In this document: positions 20,878-30,474 of the stretch, one piece after another
How positions within the stretch are numbered: the first letter of the stretch is position 1
Layout of the letters: each line of letters begins with the position of its first letter
Origin: Methylobacter psychrophilus
GTDB lineage: Bacteria > Pseudomonadota > Gammaproteobacteria > Methylococcales > Methylomonadaceae
Length of the DNA: 64,000 bases
Direction: 5' to 3'
Assembly (NCBI RefSeq): GCF_025583945.1
Contig: NZ_JAOEGU010000008.1
Coordinates: 1-64,000 of the forward strand
Made by a program: the position numbers and the translations under genes
Notes under the pieces: model-generated
Told to the model about the DNA's origin: nothing
Seen by the model: only the letters and a program-made list of their open reading frames with translations
Database searches by the model: none

Positions 20878-22170
20878 ATGGCGCTTACTACAACTAAAAA
20901 GTTAATTTCAGGCTTGTTACTACTTCCCGAATTAGCGTCAGCAAATCAATTAAACCAAGCAAATACGGCATGGGTTTTAACCTCTACTGCGCTGGTTTTG
21001 TTTATGACCATACCCGGCCTGTCTTTATTTTATGCCGGATTAGTCAGAAGCAAAAACGTCTTATCGGTATTAATGCAGTGTTTTACCATTACCTGCATGG
21101 TTTCCATTCTTTGGCTCGCTGGTGTTTACAGTTTTATTTTTGCTGATGGTGGCGAACTACAAAAATTTATCGGCGGAACCTCCAAAGCCTTTCTTCCCGA
21201 CATAAACACAACTGTGTTAATAGGCGATATCCCTGAAACCGTTTATTTTATGTTTCAAATGACTTTTGCCATTATTACACCGGCTTTAATTGTCGGCGCT
21301 TTTGCCGAGCGCATGAAATTCTCGGCTATGCTTTGGTTTAGTGGCTTATGGCTGATCATTGTTTATTTACCCGTTTGCCACTGGATATGGGGCGGAGGTT
21401 GGCTAGCTGATCTGGGCGTAATGGATTTTGCCGGTGGCATCGTCATTCATGTCAATGCCGGTGTTGCCGCATTAGTTGCGGCTCTGGTTCTTGGCAAAAG
21501 AAAAGGTTTTCCAACAACGGCCATGCCACCTCATAATATGACCATGGTAGTAACAGGGGCAGGTATGTTGTGGGTCGGCTGGTTTGGTTTTAATGCCGGC
21601 AGTGCATTGACCGCAGACGGTCGTGCCGGAATGGCCATGTTGGTAACTCATATTGGTGCAGCCTCGGGGGCTTTAACCTGGATGTTTATTGAATGGCAAC
21701 GTTTTGGCAAGCCCAGTGTTTTAGGCATCGTTACCGGTATGGTGGCAGGATTGGGTACTATTACCCCGGCGTCCGGCTTTGTTGGCCCTGCGGGTGCATT
21801 GGTCATGGGTATTACTGCCGGGGTGGTGTGTTTTTATGCAACCCAATATATAAAGCGTACGTTAAAAATAGATGACTCATTGGATGTGTTTCCTGTTCAT
21901 GGCGTAGGTGGCATTGCCGGTTCATTATTAACCGGTGTTTTTGCCGCTGGTAGCTTGGGCGGACTCGGTTTGGCTGATGGTGTTTCCATCATGGATCAGG
22001 TTGGCGTTCAGGCTTTGGCTGTTTTTGTAACCGCTGCCTGGAGTGCCTTGTTCAGCTTTCTAATTTTGAAACTACTGGATAAATGGATAGGTCTGCGGGT
22101 GACAGCCGATGAAGAAGTACAAGGGCTTGACACCGTTTTGCATGAAGAAACCGGCTATCTTGATTTATAA
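20878..22170 (+). CDS. amtB: Ammonium transporter AmtB
   Basis: About 430 residues. A cleavable signal peptide ends near LASA, followed by 11 predicted membrane helices. The Amt signature is clear: FYAGLVRSKNVLS, DFAGGIVIHVNAGVAAL carrying the first pore histidine, and HGVGGIAGSLLTG carrying the second. Length fits the trimeric ammonium channels. Start choice is uncertain: ATG 20878 lies 4 bases after the glnK stop, while in-frame ATG 20863 and GTG 20848 overlap glnK. The GGAGAGG at 20856-20862 is spaced long for 20878 and too close for 20863. Pairing with glnK indicates nitrogen-responsive control. A strong terminator follows at 22200. Confidence 0.96.
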   Translation: MALTTTKKLISGLLLLPELASANQLNQANTAWVLTSTALVLFMTIPGLSLFYAGLVRSKNVLSVLMQCFTITCMVSILWLAGVYSFIFADGGELQKFIGGTSKAFLPDINTTVLIGDIPETVYFMFQMTFAIITPALIVGAFAERMKFSAMLWFSGLWLIIVYLPVCHWIWGGGWLADLGVMDFAGGIVIHVNAGVAALVAALVLGKRKGFPTTAMPPHNMTMVVTGAGMLWVGWFGFNAGSALTADGRAGMAMLVTHIGAASGALTWMFIEWQRFGKPSVLGIVTGMVAGLGTITPASGFVGPAGALVMGITAGVVCFYATQYIKRTLKIDDSLDVFPVHGVGGIAGSLLTGVFAAGSLGGLGLADGVSIMDQVGVQALAVFVTAAWSALFSFLILKLLDKWIGLRVTADEEVQGLDTVLHEETGYLDL

Positions 22171-22199
22171 GTCTTGAGGGCTGGAATATTCAGGAGAAA

Positions 22200-22226
22200 A
22201 AGCGGCTTTGGAGGCCGCTTTTTTAT
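22200..22226 (+). terminator. Rho-independent terminator of glnK-amtB
   Basis: A GC-rich stem AGCGGC / GCCGCT with a short loop is followed directly by a run of six T. It lies 30 bases after the amtB stop. Confidence 0.88.
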
Positions 22227-22259
22227 TTAAAAAATGGCTATCAACCACCTTAGCCGGGA

Positions 22260-22290
22260 CAGATACCATCCCTTGAAGGGATGGTATCTG
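22260..22290. repeat. Family A palindrome core
   Basis: A perfect inverted repeat, CAGATACCATCCCTT on the left with its complement on the right around a one-base centre. It has the central palindrome of family A without the flanking arms. It lies between the amtB terminator and the DUF748 gene. Confidence 0.8.
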
Positions 22291-22360
22291 CAAGAACGAC
22301 TGCTTTAAATGGTAGCCTAAAAAATGATAACAGGTAACACCAAAAAAATACTGGGGCCTT

Positions 22361-25300
22361 ATGGAAACTCGACGCATATTAGCCAAAATTAAAAAGCCTT
22401 TTATCATCGTAAGCAGTATTTTACTACTCTATGCCGGAGCCAGTATTTATGTCTTGCCTTCACTATTATTATCGAAAATACCTGAACTTATCCGCCAGGA
22501 AACCGGACGGAATGCCTTAATTTCAAAAATTCAGGTGCAACCATTTCCGCTGTCTATAAAGTTACATAACTTTGAAATACAGGAACAGGATGGCCAACCC
22601 TTTGCTACATTTGATAGTTTTTATATCAAATTTTCCCTGCTGCAATCGATAGGCCGGTTGGCGCTGGTTTTTGATGAAATGGCACTAAAAAAACCTTTTA
22701 TTCACATCGCCAGGCAAAAAAATGGCGTGTTTAATTTTCAGGATCTGCTTAAAGACAAAGCAGATGATAAGAAAAAAGACAGCCAACCATTCCCTGTTAA
22801 TGTTACAAAATTATCCCTGTCAGAAGGAAAGCTGGCATGGGAAGACACCAGCATTAACGAGCCAATCAGAGAGGTTATTGATTCAATAGATGTCAATATT
22901 GAAAATTTGACGACTTATGGTGATAAGCAAGCCCTTTTGGTGTTGTCGCTGGCGCTCGAATCGGGTGGTCAATTGGACTGGAAAGGCACTGCCAATATAA
23001 AGCCATGGTCTTCAGCAGGGCATATCAAGTTCGACAAGGTAAAGCTAAAAACCATCATGGCATTGGCTTTGCCAGGCACCAGACCTTTTAATGTAGAAGG
23101 CTACGAGCTGCTTGAGACCGATTATAGTGCCAGCTATACCGAAAACGGCTTGAAGTTTGCAACCAACAAAAGCAAAGTTGAAATCCGTGATTTTCAATTT
23201 TTAGAACAAGGCCAAAACAAGCCGCTGATTAAAATACCGGTTTTTTCCTTGCAAGGAATTAATGTCGATGTTGAAAAACAGCTGTGTGTGATTGAGACTA
23301 TTTCAGCCAATGATGGTGACTTTCAGGCATGGTTGAATGCTCAAGGTGCCATTAACTATCAAAGCTTATTCCCTGCAGGCAACCCCCAGGCCAACAGCAC
23401 CAATAAAACCACGACCAATGCCGTTCAACCCAACGAAACACCCTGGAAAATCATGGTTAACGCCGTTGAATTAAATAATTTTGGACTGGCGTTTGAAGAT
23501 CGGAGTATTAAAAATCCTGTCGTTATTAACCTTAAACCGATTAATTTTAAACTGACTAATTACAGTAGTGAACCCGGTACAAAAGTACCTTTTCAGCTCA
23601 GTACCGGGTTAACTAAAACCGGCTTAATCAACCTCGCTGGCGATACTGTTATACAGCCTTTTTCTGCAAAAATAGCCATTACCGCCAAAGATATCGCTCT
23701 GAAAAATTTCCAGACTTATGCCGATAAATATGTACAAATGGAAGTTGCTGATGGAAAACTGGCCATTGATGGCAATATCATCGTCGCCATACCCGAAAAA
23801 AAACCACTCGATGTTCAATTTAAAGGTAATACCAAGATAGCCAATTTATTAATTCGCGACCAACTACTTAAAGAAAACGGCCAAAACAAAACATTAATTA
23901 AGGCACCTGCGTTTACCTTGAACGGCATCAATTTTAACTTGGGTAACAAGACGCTGGCGCTGGACTCTATTTTAGCCAATGGTGCCGACTTGCAGGCATG
24001 GTTAAATCCCAAAGGCGTTATTAACTACCAATCCTTACTTCGAATATCTAACGCCGACAAAATCAGTATTAATGAAACCATAGCCGACACCATCAAACCT
24101 AAAACAGCAACCTGGAACATCAAGGTTAACGCTATCGCCTTCACTAATTTTGGTCTACGTTTTGAAGACCAGACGCTGGAAAAGCCTGCCTTTGTAAACT
24201 TTAAACCGATCAACCTTAAGCTGACTAACTACAGTAATCAAAGTGCTACAAAATTACCGGTTGACCTCAGTATTGGCATAAATAAAACCGGCCGGATACT
24301 ACTTAAAGGCGATACCGTCATCGAGCCACTTTTTGCCAATTTAGATCTTGATGTCAAAAATATCGACATGGAAAGCTTTCAACCCTATTTCGATAAACTG
24401 GTACGCTTGGATATCATAGACGGGGATTTGCATGTTGACGGTAAAATAGCTATCGCAAAAAAAGGGCAGGATAAACTGGATGTTAAATTTAACGGCAATA
24501 CCGGTATTACCCGTTTATTAACCCGAGATCAAACGCTGCATAAGGACTTTGTAAAATGGAAAAGTTTGACGTTAAAAGATGTAGATCTTGACTTATTGGC
24601 AAATCGCTATACCGCAGCAGCACTTGTTATCGATAAGCCTTATGCCAGGGTAACTATTGAAAAAGACAAAACCATTAACTTTAAAGACATTATTGTCAGC
24701 AATAAAAGCAAGCCTGAGCTTTCTGCCAAAACGGCACCAAACAAACCCTCTGATTTAAACAAACCTTATTTTAAATTAGGTAAAATTGAAGTGACGAACG
24801 GCTCTTCGGATTTTGCAGATCTATCATTAATTATGCCTTTTGCAGCACAGATTAAAAGTCTGGATGGCGGTGCAACTGACCTGTCCTCAGAACAAAAATC
24901 AATCGTTAAAATTGCTTTAAAAGGTAACGCTTACGACTTGGCTCCAGTAGATATCATCGGTGAGATTAGTCCTTATCTGGGCGATTACAAGGTGGAAATG
25001 AATTTTAATGGCTTGCCAATGCCGTTGGTATCGCCTTATATGGTGCAATTTGCAGGCTATAAGGTTGAAAAGGGCAAGATGACGCTCGGACTAAAATACC
25101 ATGTTGCCAATAAAAAATTGACTGCATCAAACAATATATTAATTGATCAGTTTGAACTGGGAGAGAAAGTTGAAAATCCAAAAGCCGTTTCATTACCACT
25201 TAAACTGGCTGTCGCATTACTGAAAGATTCGAGTGGTAGAATAAAAATAGATGTACCCATTACCGGTAGTCTTGATGATCCCAAGTTTAGTATAGGAACT

Positions 25301-25972
25301 ATTGTTACTGATGCGTTAATGAATGCGCTAAGTAAAGTGGTTACCTCGCCTTTTCGGGTCATTGGCTCGTTAATGGGTAGCCAAAAAGATATCAGCAGTA
25401 TTAATTTTACCCCGGGCTATTCAGCATTGAATGATGAACAACAAGAAAAACTGGACGCTTTAGCCAAGGCACTAAAAGAGCGTCCGGTTTTAAATCTGGA
25501 TATTAAAGGTGCCGCTTTTCAGGATCAGGATTGGCCAATTATTAGAGAAGACGCCTTGTATGAACAACTTAAAAAACGACGGGCAGTTGAACTCAATAAA
25601 AATAATGATAGGAAAATACGCGATCAATATGTCAAGCTATCTGATGATGACTATAAACGTTTATTGGCAGAGATGTTTATTGAAAAATTCCCTTTGTTGG
25701 CAGAAAAATCATTTTTGGGAACACCACAATTGATGAATCCCCAGGCAGGTGATTTTTATAAAATTGCCAAACAAAAGCTTTTTACGATTATTAAACCTGA
25801 GCCGGCGCGTCTAAAAGAACTTGCTACAGCTCGAGCACAAGCTATTGCAAACTATATCGTTATTAAAGGCGGCATAGCACGCGAAAAAGTTTATATTCTT
25901 GATACTGTCATTGATCCTGAAAGAAATAATAAAGAGGTCACCGTCACTCTATCGCTGAATGCAGGTGATTAA
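22361..25972 (+). CDS. Large DUF748/AsmA-like envelope protein
   Basis: A 1203-residue protein with one N-terminal membrane helix (residues 14-36). A long, mostly beta extracytoplasmic region opens with the DUF748 pattern (LPSLLLSKIPELIRQETGR, FPLSIKLHNFEI). The family belongs with AsmA-like repeating-beta-groove proteins, some of which help move lipids between membranes; the role here is inferred. The middle contains two tandem copies of a roughly 220-residue unit (about residues 255-475 and 485-710), each with a QAWLN...G.INYQSL motif and an FEDRS/FEDQT...NLKPIN/FKPINLKLTNYS stretch. The C-terminal part has a patch like peptidoglycan-associated OmpA domains (LNLDIKGAA, ANYIVIKGGI). The gene precedes the T2SS operon by 78 bases on the same strand. 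Confidence 0.82.
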   Translation: METRRILAKIKKPFIIVSSILLLYAGASIYVLPSLLLSKIPELIRQETGRNALISKIQVQPFPLSIKLHNFEIQEQDGQPFATFDSFYIKFSLLQSIGRLALVFDEMALKKPFIHIARQKNGVFNFQDLLKDKADDKKKDSQPFPVNVTKLSLSEGKLAWEDTSINEPIREVIDSIDVNIENLTTYGDKQALLVLSLALESGGQLDWKGTANIKPWSSAGHIKFDKVKLKTIMALALPGTRPFNVEGYELLETDYSASYTENGLKFATNKSKVEIRDFQFLEQGQNKPLIKIPVFSLQGINVDVEKQLCVIETISANDGDFQAWLNAQGAINYQSLFPAGNPQANSTNKTTTNAVQPNETPWKIMVNAVELNNFGLAFEDRSIKNPVVINLKPINFKLTNYSSEPGTKVPFQLSTGLTKTGLINLAGDTVIQPFSAKIAITAKDIALKNFQTYADKYVQMEVADGKLAIDGNIIVAIPEKKPLDVQFKGNTKIANLLIRDQLLKENGQNKTLIKAPAFTLNGINFNLGNKTLALDSILANGADLQAWLNPKGVINYQSLLRISNADKISINETIADTIKPKTATWNIKVNAIAFTNFGLRFEDQTLEKPAFVNFKPINLKLTNYSNQSATKLPVDLSIGINKTGRILLKGDTVIEPLFANLDLDVKNIDMESFQPYFDKLVRLDIIDGDLHVDGKIAIAKKGQDKLDVKFNGNTGITRLLTRDQTLHKDFVKWKSLTLKDVDLDLLANRYTAAALVIDKPYARVTIEKDKTINFKDIIVSNKSKPELSAKTAPNKPSDLNKPYFKLGKIEVTNGSSDFADLSLIMPFAAQIKSLDGGATDLSSEQKSIVKIALKGNAYDLAPVDIIGEISPYLGDYKVEMNFNGLPMPLVSPYMVQFAGYKVEKGKMTLGLKYHVANKKLTASNNILIDQFELGEKVENPKAVSLPLKLAVALLKDSSGRIKIDVPITGSLDDPKFSIGTIVTDALMNALSKVVTSPFRVIGSLMGSQKDISSINFTPGYSALNDEQQEKLDALAKALKERPVLNLDIKGAAFQDQDWPIIREDALYEQLKKRRAVELNKNNDRKIRDQYVKLSDDDYKRLLAEMFIEKFPLLAEKSFLGTPQLMNPQAGDFYKIAKQKLFTIIKPEPARLKELATARAQAIANYIVIKGGIAREKVYILDTVIDPERNNKEVTVTLSLNAGD

Positions 25973-26050
25973 AAAACCATCAGTAAGATCTTATTCACCT
26001 GTCAATACAGTTCTTCTGATTGATGAAACCTTTAATCAAAAGACATAATA

Positions 26051-27736
26051 ATGAACTATCAATCTTTACTGGCAACGTTACAGGCAAAAAATAAACTTTC
26101 CACTTCGGAACTGAAGAAAGTTGAACGGGTAAAAAAAACCTCGGTAGCAGAAAGCTTACCCCAGTTACTGGTTAAACTGGGGTTATGTTCGGAGCTTGAT
26201 GTGGCTGATGCATTTGTCGAATCCGGTCATTTTGAAAAAATCACATCGGATCAATACCCGCAGGAAATGCAGTTAACCGAAACGGTATCCTTACGTTTTT
26301 TAAAGAACTATCATGTGATTGGTTTAAATAGTACTGAACATGACATTACTGTGGCAATGATGGACCCCGAAGATCAGTTTACTATCGACGCACTTAGATT
26401 GGCGACAGGAAAATCGGTCATTGCCAAAGTGGGTTTACTTTCAGAAATTGATGCCGCACTGGATGTTCAATATGGTGAAGACCGATCGAAAATGGATAAA
26501 TTGATTGATGACCTGGCTATTGATGATTTGGGTGAAGAAGATTTAGAGCACTTAAAAGACTTGGCCAGTGAAGCTCCTGTTATCAAAATGGTTAATTTGA
26601 TTATGCAGAGAGCCATTGAAACCAGGGCATCAGATATACATATAGAACCTTTTGAACAAACCTTAAAGGTAAGGCTGCGCGTGGATGGGGTTTTACAAGA
26701 AATTGATGCGCCCAACGTAAAATCAACCGCAGCAGTAATTTCACGTATCAAAATTATGGCCAAACTAAATATTGCCGAACGGCGACTGCCTCAGGATGGT
26801 CGGATTAAAGTGCAAATGTTGGGTAAAGAGCTCGATTTACGGGTATCAACCATACCAACCATGTATGGCGAAAGTGTGGTTATCCGTTTGTTGGATAAAG
26901 AAAATACGGTACTGGATTTTGCCGCATTGGGTTTTGCCGGGCGGCATTTACAGCAATTTATCGATGTCTTATCGCAGCCGCATGGCATTATTCTTATTAC
27001 CGGCCCTACCGGTAGCGGTAAATCAACGACCATGTATGCGGCATTAAAACAACTCAATACACCTGAACGAAAAATCATTACCGTTGAAGACCCGGTAGAA
27101 TATCAGATGGAAGGCGTTAACCAGATTCAGGCAAAGCCACAAATAGGCTTAACCTTTGCGTCAGCTCTACGCTCGATTGTTCGGCAAGATCCTGATGTTA
27201 TTATGATTGGTGAAATGCGTGACCTGGAAACCGCAAGAATCGCCGTACAATCAGCGCTTACCGGCCATTTGGTGTTATCGACTTTACATACCAATGATGC
27301 TGCCGGCGGTATAACGCGCTTGCTTGATATGGGCTTGGAGGAGTATCTGCTAACGTCTACCGTCAATGGCATTTTAGCGCAGCGTCTGGTTAGAAAATTG
27401 TGTCCGGCCTGTAAAGTAGGTACTATCGCCGCACCGGAAATTGTTAAAGATCTACGTTTGCAACGCTTTGCTCCCGATGGCGACATCGTTTTATATAAAC
27501 CGGTCGGCTGTTCTGCCTGTTCGAGCACTGGTTACCGGGGACGACTCGCCATTATTGAATTTTTGCCAATGACCGATCCCATACGTAAATTAATTATGGC
27601 GCACGAAGAATCTGGCGCTATTCAAAAGCTCGCCATTACCGAAGGTATGCAAACACTTTATGAAAACGGTCTGGTCAAAGTGATCCAAGGCATTACTTCG
27701 CTGGAAGAAGTTATGCGAGTCACGTCGGAAGCCTAA
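26051..27736 (+). CDS. gspE: Type II secretion ATPase GspE
   Basis: A 561-residue secretion ATPase. The N-terminal MshEN/GspE-N region (1-150) is followed by the catalytic domain with Walker A GPTGSGKSTT near residue 318, Asp box VEDPVEYQ, Walker B DPDVIMIGEMRD and His box LSTLHTNDAA. A zinc-binding tetracysteine (CPAC near 451 and CSAC near 486) is typical of GspE and PilB. It powers pseudopilus assembly from the cytoplasmic face, docked to GspL and GspF. It is the first gene of the cluster, and gspF starts 2 bases after its stop, indicating tight coupling. Confidence 0.95.
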   Translation: MNYQSLLATLQAKNKLSTSELKKVERVKKTSVAESLPQLLVKLGLCSELDVADAFVESGHFEKITSDQYPQEMQLTETVSLRFLKNYHVIGLNSTEHDITVAMMDPEDQFTIDALRLATGKSVIAKVGLLSEIDAALDVQYGEDRSKMDKLIDDLAIDDLGEEDLEHLKDLASEAPVIKMVNLIMQRAIETRASDIHIEPFEQTLKVRLRVDGVLQEIDAPNVKSTAAVISRIKIMAKLNIAERRLPQDGRIKVQMLGKELDLRVSTIPTMYGESVVIRLLDKENTVLDFAALGFAGRHLQQFIDVLSQPHGIILITGPTGSGKSTTMYAALKQLNTPERKIITVEDPVEYQMEGVNQIQAKPQIGLTFASALRSIVRQDPDVIMIGEMRDLETARIAVQSALTGHLVLSTLHTNDAAGGITRLLDMGLEEYLLTSTVNGILAQRLVRKLCPACKVGTIAAPEIVKDLRLQRFAPDGDIVLYKPVGCSACSSTGYRGRLAIIEFLPMTDPIRKLIMAHEESGAIQKLAITEGMQTLYENGLVKVIQGITSLEEVMRVTSEA

Positions 27737-27737
27737 G

Positions 27738-28955
27738 ATGTCTTTATTTACCTATAAAGCAATTAATAACCTGGGCGAAACGGAAGAAGGCATTAAAGAT
27801 GCGATTGACGAACAACAGGTGATTGCAGCATTGCAGTCTGAAGGTTATATTCCGATTCGTATTACACCTGCCAACAGTCGATCGTTTTTTAGTTTAGGTC
27901 TGGGTAGCAAACGCTCCAAACTATCACAAAAAGATATTGCCTTATTGACCGGAGAGCTGGCAACCTTGCTGGAGTCAGGTTTACCTTTGGATAAATCCTT
28001 ACTCGTGTTGATGGATCTGACTGAAGACAACGTACGTTTGAGTAAAATAATCGCCCGGGTTTTGGAAAAGGTTAAGGCCGGTGCCTCACTGGCTGATTCG
28101 CTGGAACAGCAGTCAGGTGTTTTCAGCAAATTTTATTTGAATATGATTCGTGCCGGTGAAGCCGGTGGCAGCCTGGATGAAGTGTTGAAACGTTTATCCG
28201 AGTATCTGGAACGCTCTCAGGAACTAAAAGATACCGTCAGTACGGCGTTAATTTATCCTATCATATTACTGGTGATGTCTTTGGCTTCTTTATTTGTAAT
28301 GCTGACTTTTGTGGTCCCGCAATTTACCGAAATGTTTGAAAGTGCCGGCAAGGCCCTACCTGTCTCAACCCAACTTGTAGTAGGCTTGGCAAACTGGTTA
28401 CAAAGCTATTGGTGGGCATTACTGGGGGGTATTATTTTTATTTCCAGCTATATGAAATTTCAGCTGGCAGACCCGATAACAAAAAAGACATGGGATGCCC
28501 GCTTTCTAAAATTACCTTTGGCAGGGACTATTATTACCAATAAAGAAACTGCCAATATCAGTCGAACCCTCGGCACGTTACTGGGTAATGGCGTTTCAAT
28601 ATTATCCGCCATGGTTATTGTTCGGGAAACTGTCGATAATCTGGTAATGGCTGCTGCCATTGCTGATGCGGAAGAGCAATTAAAACAAGGTAAACATTTA
28701 TCGGCTGCTTTACTGGAAAAACGCATATTTCCTAAAATGGCGATGCAAATGATTAAAATGGGCGAAGAAACGGGACGTCTGGAAGAAATGCTGCTACGGG
28801 TAGCAAATATTTATGATAAACAGCTAAGAGTAGCTATACAACGAATGCTGGCTTTTCTTGAGCCAGCATTAATAATTAGCTTGGGACTAATGATAGCAGG
28901 TATCATCGTCTCGATTTTATTGGCTATCTTGAGTGTTAATGATTTGGCGACTTAA
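27738..28955 (+). CDS. gspF: Type II secretion inner-membrane platform protein GspF
   Basis: A 405-residue polytopic protein with two repeated GspF cytoplasmic domains. LLTGELATLLESGLPLDKSL and NISRTLGTLLGNGVSILSAM are the paired signatures. Three membrane segments lie near residues 167-195, 222-240 and 376-399. GspF is the platform that couples the GspE ATPase to pseudopilin assembly. The gene sits between gspE and gspG with 2- and 14-base gaps. Confidence 0.95.
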   Translation: MSLFTYKAINNLGETEEGIKDAIDEQQVIAALQSEGYIPIRITPANSRSFFSLGLGSKRSKLSQKDIALLTGELATLLESGLPLDKSLLVLMDLTEDNVRLSKIIARVLEKVKAGASLADSLEQQSGVFSKFYLNMIRAGEAGGSLDEVLKRLSEYLERSQELKDTVSTALIYPIILLVMSLASLFVMLTFVVPQFTEMFESAGKALPVSTQLVVGLANWLQSYWWALLGGIIFISSYMKFQLADPITKKTWDARFLKLPLAGTIITNKETANISRTLGTLLGNGVSILSAMVIVRETVDNLVMAAAIADAEEQLKQGKHLSAALLEKRIFPKMAMQMIKMGEETGRLEEMLLRVANIYDKQLRVAIQRMLAFLEPALIISLGLMIAGIIVSILLAILSVNDLAT

Positions 28956-28969
28956 CGGAAATAATAACT

Positions 28970-29398
28970 ATGAAACATATTAAAAATTATTCACAATCTG
29001 GTTTTACCTTGCTTGAGTTACTGGTTGTACTGGGCATTATTGCCATGCTGGCGGGAATTGTCGGCCCACAAGTAATGAAGCATATGGGCGAATCCAAAAC
29101 CAAAGCTGCCAGAGTACAGATTGAAGACCTGGCGGCTACGCTTGATATGTATAAACTGGATTTGGGCACTTACCCGACTACTGAAGAAGGTTTAAAAGCA
29201 TTAATTGAATCACCTGATAGTGCAAAGCGTTGGAATGGGCCTTACTTGCGTAAGTCAAAAATACCACTAGATCCATGGCAACAAGAATATCACTATGTAT
29301 CGCCCGGCGAACACGGTAAATTTGATTTATTTACCTTGGGTGCAGATGCTAAAGAGGGTGGCGAAGGCGAGGATCAGGATATTCTTGGTTGGCAATAA
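28970..29398 (+). CDS. gspG: Major pseudopilin GspG
   Basis: A 142-residue pseudopilin. The prepilin peptidase site is after Gly11 (QSG-FTLLEL) with the conserved Glu at +5, then a 20-residue hydrophobic helix. The globular domain has the GspG pattern YKLDLGTYPTTEEGL, WNGPYLRK, DPWQQEYHY and a calcium-loop region LFTLGADAKEGGEGEDQDI. It forms the pseudopilus shaft. A family B inverted-repeat element separates this gene from gspH. Confidence 0.96.
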   Translation: MKHIKNYSQSGFTLLELLVVLGIIAMLAGIVGPQVMKHMGESKTKAARVQIEDLAATLDMYKLDLGTYPTTEEGLKALIESPDSAKRWNGPYLRKSKIPLDPWQQEYHYVSPGEHGKFDLFTLGADAKEGGEGEDQDILGWQ

Positions 29399-29417
29399 TG
29401 CATAAGGCTCGAGGTGT

Positions 29418-29580
29418 AAGGTGATATCCAAGAATAAATATACCCAAGTGGCACAGGATTTTTATTTATTTACAAGGCGGAGAAATAGGCACGTAGCTGA
29501 CTACGTAACTATTTTGACAACGCAGTAAATGAATAAAAAGACCAGCAAGCTGGGTATGTTATTCGCAGAAAATCACCTAA
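29418..29580. mobile_element. Family B MITE-like element, copy 1 (inside the T2SS operon)
   Basis: About 163 bp with imperfect inverted ends of roughly 50 bp. The left end reads AAGGTGATATCCAAGAATAA then ATATACCC; the right end, reversed, reads TTAGGTGATTTTCTGCGAAT then AACATACCC. A second copy is at 39412-39604 and a lone end at 62451-62488. It encodes no transposase. The right part contains ATGAATAAAAAG, which is the apparent start of gspH, so the insertion supplies that gene's start codon and first 17 codons. Confidence 0.78.
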
Positions 29581-30083
29581 GGTTCAAGGTAAAAAAACCG
29601 CAGCACTTATACCTTGAGCCATCGACTCCGCACCTGAATAAAGGCTTTACTTTACTTGAGTTGATCGTTGTATTGTTTATTGTGGTATTAGGATTTTCTG
29701 CTATCAGTATTAATCTTTCATCCGGAAATGACGCAGCAGCACTTAAGGCTGCCGCCAGGGATATAGTTTCTGCCCTGCGTTATGCCAGAGGACAGGCTTT
29801 AATTTCTCATAAGGAAACAACAATTACCCTGGATCTTTACACAAACAGTTACACAGTAAGTAGCCGAGACAAGGTTTATGCTATCCCTAAAGCCATTAAG
29901 GTTACCGTGATCACTGCGCAAAGCGAAATCAACGATGAAGGTCAGGGTAATATTCGTTTTTTTGCCGATGGCTCATCAACAGGGGGCAGAATTACTCTCG
30001 CACGGGGTAATGCTGCCTGGCAAATCGATATAAACTGGTTAACCGGTAAAATTGAACTTAATGATACCGATGCCGTTAAATAA
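29529..30083 (+). CDS. gspH: Minor pseudopilin GspH with repeat-derived leader
   Basis: A 184-residue pseudopilin with the cleavage motif NKG-FTLLEL and a hydrophobic helix (VVLFIVVLGFSAISI), followed by a GspH/FimT-like domain (AARDIVSALRYARGQAL). The leader before the cleavage site is 39 residues, far longer than the 5-19 of its sister pseudopilins here. Its first 17 codons lie inside the family B element at 29418-29580. No ATG, GTG or TTG occurs in frame between codon 10 and the cleavage site, so either the element's ATG (29529 or 29556) or a rarer codon is used. Position in gspG-H-I-J-K supports the assignment. Confidence 0.9.
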   Translation: MNKKTSKLGMLFAENHLRFKVKKPQHLYLEPSTPHLNKGFTLLELIVVLFIVVLGFSAISINLSSGNDAAALKAAARDIVSALRYARGQALISHKETTITLDLYTNSYTVSSRDKVYAIPKAIKVTVITAQSEINDEGQGNIRFFADGSSTGGRITLARGNAAWQIDINWLTGKIELNDTDAVK

Positions 30084-30474
30084 ACAACAAGGTTTTTCTT
30101 TACTGGAAATCCTGATTGCTTTTTCCATTCTCGCGGTTTCATTAACTATCTTGTTAAAGATATTTTCTGACGGTGTTAATACTGCTGTCGTTGCAGAGGA
30201 CTATACGGCAGCGGTTCAAATTGCTGAAAGCTTGATGGTTACGACAGGTGTGGAAACCCCCTTGGTGGCAGGCCAGAATTCAGGGCTGGAAAATGAAAAA
30301 TATCATTGGCTGATTGAAGTCAGTCCGTTTGAATTTAATCCTGAGAATGTTGATAATACAACGCAAACAGCAGTCCTTTTTAAAGTTAAAGTCATCGTAA
30401 ACTGGGGCAATGATAGTGCTAATGATCGGCAGGTTAAATTAACCACTTTAAAATTAACCAATAAACCCTTATGA
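30061..30474 (+). CDS. gspI: Minor pseudopilin GspI
   Basis: About 137 residues with prepilin motif QQG-FSLLEILIAFSIL and a short GspI-like domain (AIQVAESLMV-type segment at AAVQIAESLMVTTG). The start is ATG 30061 or ATG 30070, both overlapping the end of gspH; a TTG at 30052 is less likely. The gene overlaps gspJ by 4 bases. GspI, J and K form the pseudopilus tip complex. Confidence 0.92.
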   Translation: MIPMPLNKQQGFSLLEILIAFSILAVSLTILLKIFSDGVNTAVVAEDYTAAVQIAESLMVTTGVETPLVAGQNSGLENEKYHWLIEVSPFEFNPENVDNTTQTAVLFKVKVIVNWGNDSANDRQVKLTTLKLTNKPL

